Source: Metellina segmentata
Lineage: Eukaryota > Arthropoda > Arachnida > Araneae > Tetragnathidae
Length of the DNA: 64,000 bases
Direction: 5' to 3'
NCBI GenBank assembly: GCA_947359465.1
Contig: OX375877.1
Span: forward strand, 71,622,698-71,686,697
Shown: positions 10,091 through 21,855 of the stretch, piece after piece
Position numbering within the stretch: position 1 is the first letter of the stretch
Layout: each line of letters begins with the position of its first letter
Notes under the pieces: model-generated
Database searches by the model: none
What the model saw: only the letters and a program-made list of their open reading frames with translations
Told to the model about the DNA's origin: nothing
Program-made: the position numbers and the translations under genes

Positions 10091-11030
10091 CGTCAGTAGC
10101 AAAATTGACCAGATCTTGATGTACTATATATCTATTAGCAAAGTTGACCGGATCTTGATGTACTAGATATACACTATTAACAAAGTTGACCGGATCTTGA
10201 TGTACTAGATATCTATTAACAAAGTGTTGACTGGACTTTGATGTACTAGATATATATTAGCAAAGTTGATCAGATCTTGATGTACTAGATATAAACTATT
10301 AGCAAAGTTGACCGGATCTTGATGTACTAGATATCTATTAGCAAAGTTGACCGGATCTTGATGTACTAGATATCTATTAACAAAGTGTTGACTGGACCTT
10401 GATGTACTAGATATATCTTAGCAAAGTTGATCAGATCTTGATGTACTAGATATACACTATTAGCAAAGTTGACCGGATCTTGATGCACTAGATATCTATT
10501 AACAAAGTGTTGACTGGACTTTGATGTACTAGATATATATTAGCAAAGTTGATCAGATCTTGATGTACTAGATATAAACTATTAGCAAAGTTGACCTGAT
10601 CTTGATGTACTAGATATACACTATTAGCAAAGTTGATCGGATCTTGATGTACTAGATATCTATTAACAAAGTGTTGACTAGACCTTGATGTACTAGATAT
10701 ATCTTAACAAAGTTGATCAGATCTTGATGTACTAGATATCTACTATTAGCAAAGCAGACCGGATCTTGATGTACTAGATATCTATTAGCAAAGTCGACCG
10801 GATCTTGATGCACTAGATATCCATTAACAAAGTGTTGACTGGACCTTGATGTACTAGATATATATTAGCAAAGTTGATCAGATCTTGATGTACTAGATAT
10901 ATATTAGCAAAGTTGATCAGATCTTGATGTACTAGATATCTACTATTAGCAAAGCAAACCGGATCTTGATGTACTAGATATCTATTATTACCACAGTTGA
11001 CCGGATCTTGAAGAACCATATATCTCGTCG
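10091..11030. repeat. 41-bp minisatellite with higher-order structure
   Basis: About 23 monomers of the type agcaaagttgaccggatctt + gatgtactagatatct. A variant monomer (aacaaagtgttgactgg) recurs at 10218, 10379, 10501, 10665 and 10826. The spacings of 161, 122, 164 and 161 bp indicate 3- and 4-monomer higher-order units. The end at 11005-11030 grades into the dispersed progenitor (tatctcgtcgaaaccacttg). Confidence 0.93.
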
Positions 11031-13025
11031 AAACCACTTGGCGTTAAGAATTGTCCAACTAGTCCATGCTCCGGAACCTCAGCAACTCACTTTGACATTC
11101 TATCTGTGCTTCTATGGGACAGCTCCTAGATGAATAGGGCAGAGACTTGAAAAACATGGTCTTTTGTACTTGGTCTAGGGTATATCTTGACCAAATGGAT
11201 TAGTATCAATAACTATTATGAGGGCTATTTGAGTCGATTTCTGCAGTAGAACCTATTGTACAATTGGTGAATTACGATTTGCTCTTGGATGTATTTTCCC
11301 TAGACAGACCCCACATTAACCTTCCAAGTGGTTTTGACTAGATATCACGTCTATCAAGGTCGACCAATTTGGCTAATGGCGAAGTTGTTTGCGGTGTTTT
11401 GAACAGCGCCACTATTTTCAACGAGCTTGCTGGGGAGAAATCCTGAACTACAGCTTTAGTTCTCATTCCCCTTAGTCTCATTTCTTATACCGTTCATATT
11501 GGTTATCAGTTCGCATTTGTATACAACTCTACTTTTTTGTATGCTAGTAGTGTACTTTGTGTTCTCTGTCGATGTAAAGTGTATGTGATGTGATGTTCGT
11601 AAAATAAAAAAATAAAACATATGATTATGTCAGCTTCATTTATCGGACGTGATTTGAACACGCAACCTTCTACCTTCTGATTATGTCCGCTTCAAGTTCT
11701 TTCATCGATATTGCCACTTTTTGGATGATAGATGAGCAATATCTGGTCCTTTACTTTCCTAGTGACGAATACCTCGTCCATCTAGGTATGGTCAGTTTAG
11801 TGAATGTCGATACTTCGACGGGACAGCCATCAGGAAGGTTAAATGTAGACTGACATTATCGCTATTCCAGGTAACGCAATATGTTTTCTTACCACAGATA
11901 TTCCTTTTCTGGAGCACGTGTAAGAAATTGGTTAATTCTGTAACTTGGTATAAAAAGGGCGAAGTCCGAATTCGTTGATTTCGATTTCGAACCAAATTCA
12001 TTCCAAGGTAAAAAAAGTTATAACTAAAAAAGTATTTACAATTTTTCTTCAGGTTTAACTGCTTATTCACCCCTAAAGAGTTAATTGATGGCATAATGTC
12101 TGAACTGAGTAGTATCAGAGATCGAAATGAAAGAATTTGTCTTATTAAAATAGGTAGGTCCTCAAGTAGAGCATTTAAAGAAACCAGTTCGGCAAGCTCT
12201 TAACAATTATTAATCGACTATGATCGCTGACATCGTAATCAATTAATAGTTTGAACGAACGTGTTTTTTTAAATTAAATTAAATTTTTAAAGAAGTTTTA
12301 AAAAACTTTAGAGAGGGTCGGAATTTTTGTATTGTAATTTCAGGGTCGGTCGGGTTACAGGAAACAAACCATTTTTTTTATTTGGCCTCATTAAAAGTGC
12401 CTTCATCATTCAGAGCTCTTAAATCCTAATACCAAGGGATATCACTCCTTGACAGCAAAGTCTGATACGCCTTTTAAATGTTTTCTCGCTGCCCTGTTTT
12501 GTCTTTCCTCCTATAACACACTCGACTGATTAACACTACTTACTAAGTAGCACTGGGAACTTTGTGGATACGTCTCATTAAGAAAACTAGAAGCGAAGGC
12601 TTGTCACTTTTCTTCACAAGGGGTAAGCAGATACCGGGGCTTAGAGTTAAGTGGATTCCAAACAGCGAAGAATACCCACGTCTAGACGACAATTGGAATC
12701 CGGCGTTTGTTACATCAGCAGCCAGGGAAGGAAGTGGCTAAGCCACAATCCGGTTAGGATGAGGGAAGGAAAAATGAAATAAAACTTTGAGCGTCTGGTT
12801 TAAAAGCGAACTGAATATGGATCCGTTGATTTTCTTATGGTTGTGTACCGTTCAACTTGTTTTTATATAGTGTGAAGTATGGCCAGTGGGGTTTATGGGT
12901 TAGTACGTCCACTGAATTTGAAACATGTCTGTGTTTAAAGCTGGAAATGCTTGAAAAAGTTATAAAAATAAACAGATATCCTCGAGGTGTTCTCGAGCTG
13001 ATCTTTTGATCGATTGGCTTTAAAT
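11031..13025. other. No gene seen; one progenitor-repeat relic
   Basis: Mostly unique sequence. Positions 11325-11390 (gtggttttgactagatatca, then gaccaatttggctaatggcg) are another dispersed copy of the minisatellite progenitor. A 100-codon minus-strand frame at 11792-12094 has no recognisable domain and I do not call it a gene. Confidence 0.5.
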
Positions 13026-13645
13026 GGGCATTTTAAGAAAAACTAATAAATAAACAATAAATAAATTTAAAAAATAATAATAAAATAATTTTTTTAATAT
13101 TAAAATAAATTTTTTTAAATATTAAAATAAATTTAAAAAAAAAATAAAATAAATTAACAACAAAAAAATATTAAAATATTAAAATAAATTTTTAAACATA
13201 ATAAAATAAATTTTAAAATATTATAAAATAAATTAAATAGAAAAAAACATGAAATAATTTAAGTAGATAAAAAATAATGAAATAATTTAAGTAAATAAAA
13301 AATAATGAAACAATTAAATTGATAAAAAATAATAAAATAAATTAAATAGAAAAAATAATAAAATAATTTAAATAAATAAAAAATATTGAAATTAATTTTT
13401 AGAATTAAAAATAAATAATAAAAATGAAATAAATTTAAAAATATTAATAAATAAATTAAATAAATAAATAATAATAATGAAATACATTTAAAAATATTAA
13501 TAAATAAATTAAATAAATAAATAATAAAAATGAAATACATTTAAAAATATTAATAAATAAATTAAATAAATAAATAATAAAAATGAAATAAATTTTAAAA
13601 CATTAATTAAATAAATAAATAAGACCAGAAAAAAATTTATGTATT
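13026..13645. repeat. AT-only low-complexity tract
   Basis: About 600 bp of almost pure A/T in short patterns (aaataaat, aataataaa), with a longer repeated phrase (atgaaatacatttaaaaata) recurring several times at 13430-13600. Minus-strand open frames here are F/I/Y/L-only artefacts. Confidence 0.9.
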
Positions 13646-14150
13646 AATAATTTTGGTATAAATAAAATAAGTAATAACAAGTAAAATGAATTACAAAGTG
13701 GAAGGGGGTTACAAGAAAAGTTAGTCGATATTGCAACCACTTTCGCAAGGGTGGGGGGAAGGGTTGTCCGCTGAAACTAATTTTCCAGAATAAAGTTTTG
13801 AGTACCTGAACAAAAGAAGACAGAAGCAAAAAAAAAAAACGTAGCTGATGTATAGATTCAATTACCGCTGTCATTTCACGGCAATGGCACTGTAGAAAAT
13901 GGATTAGTCCCCAGAATTCTTCCTTTGCCTCTGAATGGGCAAAAAACATTTTTCTCCAAACGCTGCCCAGTCCATTTTCGCGAGAAGCACGTGAAATTTT
14001 ATCGTGAGGGGACATTGTGTGGAGTCATATCGACTAGTTTTCATCCCTAGAGTCGCTCGAATTTCGGCAGGGAAGCTGCGTAGGCCAATGGAGGAAAGAA
14101 ATGAAGTTTCAAAAATTTATCTCAAGTAGTTTTTGAGTAATGTGCCACCA
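13646..14150. other. No gene seen
   Basis: A 123-codon minus-strand frame (13644-14015) is open but has a low-complexity, hydrophobic-biased composition at its C-terminal end and no recognisable domain. It is treated as chance. Confidence 0.45.
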
Positions 14151-14151
14151 A

Positions 14152-14318
14152 ATTTGAAAACATTATGTTCTAAGACGTACGTCTCGGTTTTAGTGCATCT
14201 ACTTTAAAAGAATACTTCCAATTACCGGATTTCTACAAATGAGGTATCGTTATGAAGAAGACATTTAAAATTTTCATAAACAGTAAAAATCTCAAAAATG
14301 ATTTGTTCTCGAATTTTT
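14152..14318 (-). repeat. Dispersed repeat of unknown family, copy 2
   Basis: Reverse-complement partner of 140-305, sharing agacgtacgtct, aatacttcca, atgaggtatcgttat and attttcataaacagtaaaaa. It has indels relative to copy 1 and its terminal structure is unclear. Confidence 0.75.
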
Positions 14319-15030
14319 AGGTGCTTTAAGGATGGAACATTCTTTGGTAGCCCGTCACATACTTCCAGAATAATTTTTCATAAACACCTTTCTGGTGTTC
14401 ACGTCCTGACCCAAAATAGCCACCTGCTTAACGTAAGAGGGAAACCAAAACAGTTAGAGGTTGCTAATAATTATGTTTCATACTGATTGTCTCAAAGTGT
14501 AATACCTTAGCCACTAAACCGGTTGGTCGGCTTATTAATTAAACAATCAACAACTTAATTAACTCTCTGAAAGTCACGAGATATCCGAGTAGTGTCAGAT
14601 TGTTTTTTCTTCAGAACACACATCGACTAAATAACCATATCGATTGGTAGAAAGAATCCTATGAAGGATTCAGGAAAAAAAAAGGACAAAATTGGTTAAA
14701 CGTTATGCAGAAAGGACAGCTGGTTGCATTCATGATGGATGTAAGCGTGTGAATTCCTAAGAGGGTTAAATACAATATTTTTCTAATTGGAAATCAGGGT
14801 TTGTTTGCATGGTAAACCACACAATCAAGGCAACAAATATAAATCACGAACCGGTATGGCTAAAGTTGGAGCGAAAGAGAGAATTAATACATTCAGATAA
14901 ACTAAACAACCTAATGCAACACGGAACGAAGAAAATGAGATACTCATTCGTCTGCAAATGCGTGCGTTCTAAGCAGAAGATAATTGAATGCATTTTCCAA
15001 TAGGATCATAACGCGCTTCTATACTCACAA
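14319..15030. other. No gene seen; SINE head scrap at 14500-14533
   Basis: Positions 14500-14533 (taataccttagccactaaac, then cggttggtcggc) are the reverse complement of a SINE tRNA-like head without body. A 64-codon plus-strand frame at 14809-15003 has no recognisable features. Confidence 0.6.
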
Positions 15031-15039
15031 CGAAAAATT

Positions 15040-15560
15040 GCCTTCTTTTCTCCCGACCAGCGCTCCGGGAAATTGATCGCCATTCAGCCGGTGCACAATG
15101 GGAAGGAGGACCTCTGAATTCGGGATCGTGTCGCGTGAAGCTTCAAAGGAACCGTCGGGTGTGAAACGGACGCGGAATCAGGAAAGCATGAAGCTGTCGA
15201 AAAGCAAGCAGACGATTCTCGGGCCCGATGCCAACCCTTGGTCACTAAGAGTTGGATAAAAACAAAGACGGATTTAGACAAGCCTTGGCAGTCCCAACTC
15301 TGACATTCAGGGAGAAAATCGAATCGAAAGGCAGAGGGGAGAGGAGGAAAAAAGCAGTTCGGGATCTTTCAATTTCTTTTTTTTTCTCTCAAAAGACACA
15401 CTGGGCTGCTGCTGCAACCGAAAGTTTTTCCCGAAACTAACGGCTCTTTTTCCCGGGGATCCTGAGGTTGGAAATAATGCCCGGGACGCGACGTGCATCG
15501 CTGATTACTGCTCCGGGAAAAATCCGTGACTCCAGCTTTTTAACAAATTGGAATCTTACC
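15040..15560. other. GC-richer unique island, function unknown
   Basis: Clearly higher GC than its surroundings and free of recognised repeats (for example cgctccgggaaattgatcgc). Several frames are open on both strands, so coding is not indicated. Such islands in repeat-rich arthropod DNA can be conserved non-coding or promoter sequence; this is inference. Confidence 0.35.
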
Positions 15561-15574
15561 CCAAAACGGAGTGT

Positions 15575-16030
15575 TCTTCGGTCAGATTAAAAATATACAG
15601 CGAACGTTATGCGGCTTATGCGAACGCACGTTCTTTCCCATAATCTGCAAACATCGGGCATTCTTTTTCCCTTCTTTTTTGTTGTTGTTCGATGGAATCT
15701 TGCGATGGAAGAAAACATTCGATTCGCAAACCGCATTCCGTGCCGTTCGGTGATTTGCAGCGAAACACAACTCGAGCGGATTCGCTCGAATTAATCTTTT
15801 TGAGAACTATTTTTAGCGTAACGATAAATAAATCCGGAACGTTTGTTGCCTCTGAGAAGTTATTCTTCGAAACAAAACTTTTCGAGAACAACAACGAGAG
15901 CAAGAAGTGGAGCTTTGAATCGGAAATACGTTACTTACCTGGAGAAAGTTCAGTGGGCCTTGTGATTTGGAATTTTTAATAAATGAAATGAAAACGTATT
16001 CAGGAGCGAGATAGAAAGTCCAGAAGCTGC
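15575..16030 (-). promoter_or_regulatory. GC-richer unique island with a minus-strand splice-donor match
   Basis: On the minus strand the sequence reads CTTTCTCCAG then GTAAGTAA, with the intron G at 15938. This is a full consensus 5' splice site at the edge of a GC-richer block. It could end an exon extending to about 16030. No recognisable coding frame leads into it, so a non-coding exon or a chance match are both possible. Confidence 0.3.
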
Positions 16031-16094
16031 GCTGGCGTCGAAAAAAAATTCCCTTTCACCAGCAAGTTACATTTGCTTGGATTTTGTCTCGAGG

Positions 16095-16286
16095 CAGTAT
16101 TACTCAATCACTCTGTTGAAGACGATAATAAGTAATTGTTTTGAAAATAAATTACCAAATATTAAATTTATTTCCATATCAGAATTAATTCCTATTTCAG
16201 ATATGGAAACAAACTTAATATTTGGTCAGTTCTTTTCAAAACAATTACTTACTCTCGTCTTCAACAGGGTGATTGAATAAATTACT
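16095..16286. mobile_element. Fold-back (hairpin) element, about 190 bp
   Basis: Left arm (tactcaatcactctgttgaa, then gtaattgttttgaaaa and accaaatattaa) and right arm (ttaatatttggtcagttc, aaaacaattacttac, cttcaacagggtgattgaat) are near-perfect inverted copies around a short centre. There is no coding sequence. It resembles a fold-back MITE; family unknown. Confidence 0.75.
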
Positions 16287-16287
16287 A

Positions 16288-16769
16288 CTAGGGTGCACGT
16301 CCCCTTCTCGCAAAAGCTCGCCAACCGCCGGAGGATTGCTTTACAATCCTCACTAGTTCGCTGCGCGAACCTATGCTCGCTTCGCTCGCATCAATGAAGA
16401 CATGTGTCCTAACAGAAAGAATTGTTTACAAAATATGATATTCCAAAAAAAATATTCAAATATAAATTTGGTGTATTACAGAAAGTATATATATACAGTT
16501 CCCTGGAATCAGAATTCAAATGAAAACTTTGAGCAAATTTTGAGTCGAAATGTAAGAGCTGCTTTGGAAATTGAACACCCAACAAAAATTTTTTAACTAA
16601 CTTTAAAACTAAAAATTTTTTTTTTCAGTAAAATTTCATCCGATAACGCTATAAATTCAATTGAGGCGCGAGACTTCGTGGTAAACAAACAATCGTACAG
16701 TGTTGCCAAAACGCAATAACAAATAACGTCTTTTTTGCGTGCCACGTAAGAGAATTGTATGTATAGATT
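16288..16769 (+). mobile_element. Unclassified hairpin-bearing element, copy H1
   Basis: Matches 26173-26820 from ctaggg to the tatagatt end, with one internal region replaced or deleted. Near the 5' end are two hairpins: gaggattg/caatcctc (16331-16338 with 16344-16351) and gttcgc/gcgaac (16356-16361 with 16365-16370). A symmetric gctcgcttcgctcgc follows. The 3' end shares gcgtgccacgtaagagaa. No protein is encoded. It could be a non-autonomous Helentron-like element, which is a guess. Confidence 0.65.
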
Positions 16770-16823
16770 ATATATATATATTTATAATTGTTAACAATTA
16801 TAAATATATATATAATCTATACT
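16760..16823. repeat. Long near-perfect palindrome
   Basis: gtatagattatata..ataattgttaacaattat..tataatctatac is centred on gttaac (16790-16795), with arms of about 30 bp that differ by one TA step. It abuts the 3' end of H1. Confidence 0.85.
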
Positions 16824-18568
16824 AATATGGAAAAAGTATTGAATAAATTACTGGAGTGTATTACTAGAAAATTTTATTTCTTAACTTCTGAGCTTATAGC
16901 ATTTCCAAAATTATGATTTTATAGCGATCGGAAAAGCGTCTTTTATTTATTTTTAAAGGGGGGGGGTCAATAAAGAACACAATCACCACCTAAATGTCAT
17001 GTGGCCAATTTTCTTCAATCATTCGAAGGGGCCGCAGTGACTCAGAGGGTTTGCTCGCTGTGCTAGCAACCTACGCGTTGAAAGCGGTGCTGGTTCAAGG
17101 GTGATCCCTTTTGTGTCAAAAGACTTTCCATGTCCATTACCTGACATTGTGTTTGACGCACCTTTACGAAATATAGCTCGTGTGCCTTAAAAACCCTATC
17201 TGTCAATCAAGAATTATTATTTCAATAAAAAAGGTCTTTTCGTTTCCAGATTCAAACTGTTGTCAAGTGTTTGGTTGAGAAATAAAAATGAGACAGAGTT
17301 CGGTGATACATTTCACCTTTCACTTTATATCCCTATCGAAAATACTTAATAATTACAAACGAAAAATGTGACTGCATCATCGGCTTAGAGCAGAAACTCA
17401 TAAACTGACAAGAAGAATATTTTAGCGTACTGCTGTTTAAAAACTAATTATTACATTTTAGATAAAAGAAAGAATTATAAGCGTTGGATTGCCAGTAAAC
17501 AGATTTTAATATGACTGCATTTCTCAACATCAGTAAAATCCGTATTTAATACATCATAAAAATGACTGTTAATGAACTTCAGCTCTAAGCAGACAGCAAG
17601 TCTCTTCTACGTTCAGTGCTATTTCACCAGTGTTATTCTATCAGTGCTATTTCACCAGTGCTAACCAGTTAGCTACGATGGTGGGACGTTTAACGTCAAG
17701 GGACTCGTAATGAATCATCGTGATAGAGTAGACTCTCTTATCTTGACATGCCCCTAGTGTTCATTTGAAAGTCTGTTCCACGGTTCGAGCTATTTCGTTT
17801 CGTGTGTACCCTTTGAAGTTATCTATACTTTTCTGGCCGAACCCTATGTTTTTTAAACTGTGATCATTGAAATATAGTGGTACACAGCTACCCACTTTTC
17901 TTATTTTATCTGAAAAATAATTTTTAATCCTATTTAGGGTGTGCTTAGAAAAATTTGTACCACAACCGAAGTTTTCTTACCTGAATCTACACTATTTCCT
18001 CTGCCTACTTACCTACCAATTTTGTTTTCAATCCCGGTGAGCAACAGACTTACGCATAAGAAGGTTATGGAGTATAAATTAATATTGAAAATCCCCTTTT
18101 CCGCTTAAATTCGGGACGACATCGAGCCACGATAAGTAATTGAATTTCAGGGAGTACCAACAACCCGCTTTCGGGGTTTTGAGATGAATAATTTATTATC
18201 CTCTTAGTGGGGAGTCACAAGAAGGCCGTCATTTGATTTTTATCATCCAAATTTATATGTATTTACTCTGGCTTCCTTAAAAGTGGAAACATAAAGAGAG
18301 GATTGCTTCCTCATGCATCAATTTATCTTGGAAGTATATATTGGGTACGTTAAAAATGTACTAAATAGAAAATGTAAAAATGATTTTTATGAAAACGATA
18401 GTCTAGTTTCTATTAAATCAAGAAAAATATTTTAATCTGAACACAGTGCTTGGTGAATGCTTGTAAGGTTTTCTTTTATTCTAACATGTCATCTTTTACA
18501 TAATATATCATTTTCCTCATTGATCTAATCTATTCCCAAGACATTTAAAGGACACTATGCTGTAAAAG

Positions 18569-18570
<2 letters not shown>
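16824..18570. other. No gene seen; one possible SINE relic
   Basis: Positions 17036-17200 (ggccgcagtgactcagaggg, tggttcaagggtgatccc) have a tRNA-SINE look, but box B is poor and no second copy is present. Short direct repeats of gctatttcaccagtg lie at 17618-17665. The rest is unremarkable. Confidence 0.45.

Positions 18571-18572
<2 letters not shown>

Positions 18573-18622
<50 letters not shown>
18573..18622. repeat. (TA)n microsatellite
   Basis: Uninterrupted TA dinucleotides, about 25 repeats. Confidence 0.97.
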
Positions 18623-18626
<4 letters not shown>

Positions 18627-18856
18627 CAAGAACACAAGAATTTCTAAAAAAATGTAACAAAAGTCTTAAAAAATAATAAAAAATGAAGAAATGTTGGTGG
18701 ATCAGGGAGGAGTCTGACCCAAACAACATAAAATGGTGTTTTCTACATATGAGCAGATTAGGCTGAAAAAATTGCTCATGAATTAATGCACCCCGGCTGT
18801 TTGGTTATTTTTTGTTATTTTGTGTGTGTTATGTTATTTTGTATATTTTATGTTGT

Positions 18857-18859
<3 letters not shown>

Positions 18860-18899
<40 letters not shown>
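18860..18899. repeat. (TA)n microsatellite
   Basis: Uninterrupted TA dinucleotides, about 20 repeats. Confidence 0.97.
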
Positions 18900-18903
<4 letters not shown>

Positions 18904-19001
18904 AAATCTAGAAGCCCTATCTCTTTATATAAATGCATTTTGCATATAACTAACCACCAATCTAGACATTAGAATATCAAATGAGAGAATAATTTAAATG
19001 T

Positions 19002-19163
19002 GATCAGTCTGATAAATTGCTAAAATATTTATATATAGCTAGAATATTTGTACTCCTTATCAGTCAATAAATTGCTAGAATATTTATGTTCGTTGTCAGT
19101 CTATATATCACTAGAATATGCGTTTATCTTGTCAGTCTGGATATTGCTTGAATATTTGTATCA
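19002..19163. repeat. Short minisatellite, about 45-bp unit, interrupted by a SINE
   Basis: Four to five diverged units with the pattern ttgtcagtct..ataaattgctagaatatt. The pattern resumes at 19421 (tatctgtctataaatcac) after the SINE, so the SINE inserted into a pre-existing array. Confidence 0.7.
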
Positions 19164-19172
19164 TATCTGTCT

Positions 19173-19420
19173 CCTCTAGATCGGAAGGTTCCTGTTTCGA
19201 ATCCTGGTCAGGGTATGGATGTTTGTAAGAGTATGATGTAGAGGTGGCTGGTGCACCTTAAATCTGTCGTGGCTGAAAGTCCTCACGTTGGCTTGTTGTG
19301 GAAGTTTGGAGAGTGAGGTGCCAGCTCAGGCGTTGCCTCGTCATTTGACCGTGGTTGAGAATTACGTGGCGATACACCGAATGGCTTAGGCTGGGACGGT
19401 GTTAAACTAGTTGTATATAG
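19173..19420 (+). repeat. SINE, head-truncated, with target-site duplication
   Basis: Runs from cctctagatcggaaggttcc to the aggctgggacgg tail of the same subfamily as 1-118. It is flanked by a 9-bp duplication, tatctgtct, at 19164-19172 and 19421-19429. Confidence 0.85.
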
Positions 19421-19429
19421 TATCTGTCT

Positions 19430-21720
19430 ATAAATCACTTGTATAATTGTATTCTCTCTCCGTTCACACATTGCTTTAAAATTAACAAGCCTTATATATT
19501 AATATTTACATACTTAGCCGTAACTTATTCCAGGAGATGGCTCACCTTCTCTAAAAGGTTTAAGCTGAGAGGTTAGACATAAAAAGATAAGGAACTATGA
19601 TTTGTACCCCCTTTTGATATTAAAACCATGTTTCTACAAAACTCAGTTTCCCATTAAATTTTTAATCACCTTGTTGAATGTTGTAGTTGTGCATCCACAA
19701 ACGTCTTTATTAATTCAAATTTTTATGGTTCCGTTCCGGTAATCAATACAAAATGTTCTACTTTTCAATAAGCTAAATTATTATATGATTATGAGCTCAG
19801 GAAAAAAAATTCTTTTTTCAATCCTTTCAATATTACAGAACCAAGCCTCCACTTTCTTGTGAAACTGGTATATCAAAAGACTGAGTGACAACAACAAAAA
19901 ACTATAATCTCTAAATGCTGACTTTCGTGTCTGTAAAATTGATAGATCAGTTTACCAATGAATTCTCAGGTATACTGTCCCAAGCACTATTTCCACAAGT
20001 ATATTAGCATCATATTACACGTTAGACCCAGGTTCCTGGTCTAATCGGCCTTGGTATCAATGACCATAAACACACACAAATCTTGGGTTTTATCCATTGT
20101 CCAGGAAAGTTTTTTTATCTTATATGACTGGTCTGGAAACAATAAATTTGTTAGCATTGGAAGGTTATACTGTATTTAAACTAGTTTTTTATTCAATTGA
20201 TTTTAATATATAATCCCCAAAAGCGAAATTACAAAGTTTTCACTGATTTACTTCTAATTGTTTCCTAAGTTAGGCAGCTTTAAGTCTACACAGGATCGTC
20301 AGTATCGAGCACATACTAATCATACGACGCATTTTTTCTGTAAAACCAGCGTTTTCCGTCTATCGATTCTCGATATGCATACCTACAACTGATAGTTTAG
20401 TGAAACCTTTTCTGTAAAAATTCTAATACAAACCCTTGTACGAGTTTTGTCAAAGAGGCGAGTCAAACAGTTTGCCGCCTCAAATCGGCCTTCCTTCGGG
20501 ACGGAACCTTCCGCTGCAAAAAATAGTTCTTGGAAATGTGTGGATGCCAGCCAGCAAATTAACAGTGTCTAAAGAGAATAAGGTCCATTCGAGAACGGCT
20601 TCGAAACCAGAGACCTGCAATTAATTACCTCTACTTCTCAACAGATGGGCGACTTACACATGCAAGGGATTCCAGTATTCTCGCCACAGATTGCATCGTA
20701 GGACAGGCGGAATATGTGGAAGACTAGATGATTGTTAGACGGAAATCGCGAGCATTACCTGTACAATTATTTGTTCTCAGATCGTTGAGTCCGTCAGGAA
20801 AAAAATGTCTCAGCGATTCAGTTCAAAGGGAATGCAATATTCACTTAAGAAAGTTTATGGAATGTTGTTTTCAGCATTGTACCAAATTATCAAACTTCTT
20901 CCTATTATTAAACACACTTTAAAAATTGAATTGGTGAGTTGCTGCAGAAACGGAGTCCCATTTTTTTCATATCTAAGAAAAAAGGTATAGAAATCACATG
21001 TCTCATTTGGTTTCTGCAATACCAGCGAATTTTTTCATGGCTCTATTTACTAACTGAAACCAACGACCAATGTTATTTCTTCTCACATCACGTGTTGAAT
21101 GTAGACAAGTCCATTTATGAAATAAAGGTTTGAAATATTTTGGACTCATGTGGTTTCTGCACTTATCGATTCAATTGTTTCAGCATTATTTTTTCATAAC
21201 TTGTTCATATCTGCTAAAAAAGCAGTAATTACAGCTGTTTTCCCCGTATACATATTGGAAGTGAAGATCAAGAGAATATCGGAGCTTAAAATCTACAATT
21301 TACTTGCAAGAATGTTCTTAATTAAATTTTACAATGTGTCCAGACTGAGATCCTTCATCAACCCATACGTTTTATCTTCGACTCTGGAACAACGAATTCG
21401 GTTGATTCGAGACTTTTTGAGGTAAAATGTTTTTCAGTGTACAAAGCGATGCTTGAAATATATACTCATCTTTTTATATAATTTTTCCAGAATATTTAAC
21501 TCTTTAAACTTTTGTATTGAACCATTTGTATGTAATGGATGTCATTGGGTTCAAAAATTAGATAATTTTGACATTAATAAAAGGTTACTCTTTGCAATGT
21601 ATTAAGTGGGGGAATACCTTCCAAGGGATGTGTGGATGATTTTTATATTTTAGTCTTTTTATATTTTTAATTTTCAGATATATATCAAGATGATTATTTT
21701 ATAATTTATATGTTTTTGCA
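19430..21720. other. No gene recognised
   Basis: A mildly GC-richer block lies at 20430-20780. Plus-strand frames of 61-91 codons at 20436-21425 (the longest at 21150-21425) do not resemble known proteins, show no consistent frame and are not called genes. A gag-gtaaaa donor-like match at about 21420 is too weak to use alone. Confidence 0.45.
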
Positions 21721-21723
21721 GGG

Positions 21724-21855
21724 TACATGATCCAAAGCGAAGTAAATCTTATACCTGGACACCACATGCTGTCATCAAACAAGATGAACTCAAAAAGCTG
21801 GCTCATCAATTCCTAGTTCCTTTTATTCTGCTCGGCGACCTTAACCCTTTTGATG
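21724..21855 (+). pseudogene. LINE endonuclease fragment, probable
   Basis: One plus-strand frame reads KSYTWTPHAVIKQDELKKLA and then FLVPFILLGDLNPF. The FILLGDLN block matches the apurinic-like endonuclease motif (usually LLGDFNAH) of jockey-type non-LTR retrotransposons. The His expected after the Asn is not there. No reverse transcriptase follows: the frame decays and an array begins 400 bp later. It is a short dead fragment, and family assignment below non-LTR is not possible. Confidence 0.5.

Noticed and set aside
10091..11030. CRISPR array
   Set aside because: There are no unique spacers of constant size; monomers are contiguous and the context is eukaryotic.
10813..11037. Repeat protein on the minus strand
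   Set aside because: It is a translation of the 41-bp minisatellite; spacings are not multiples of three across the array.
11792..12094. 100-codon minus-strand gene
   Set aside because: No recognisable domain, biased composition, and no splice or start context.
13259..13540. Membrane protein on the minus strand
   Set aside because: F/I/L/Y-only translation of pure A/T low-complexity DNA.
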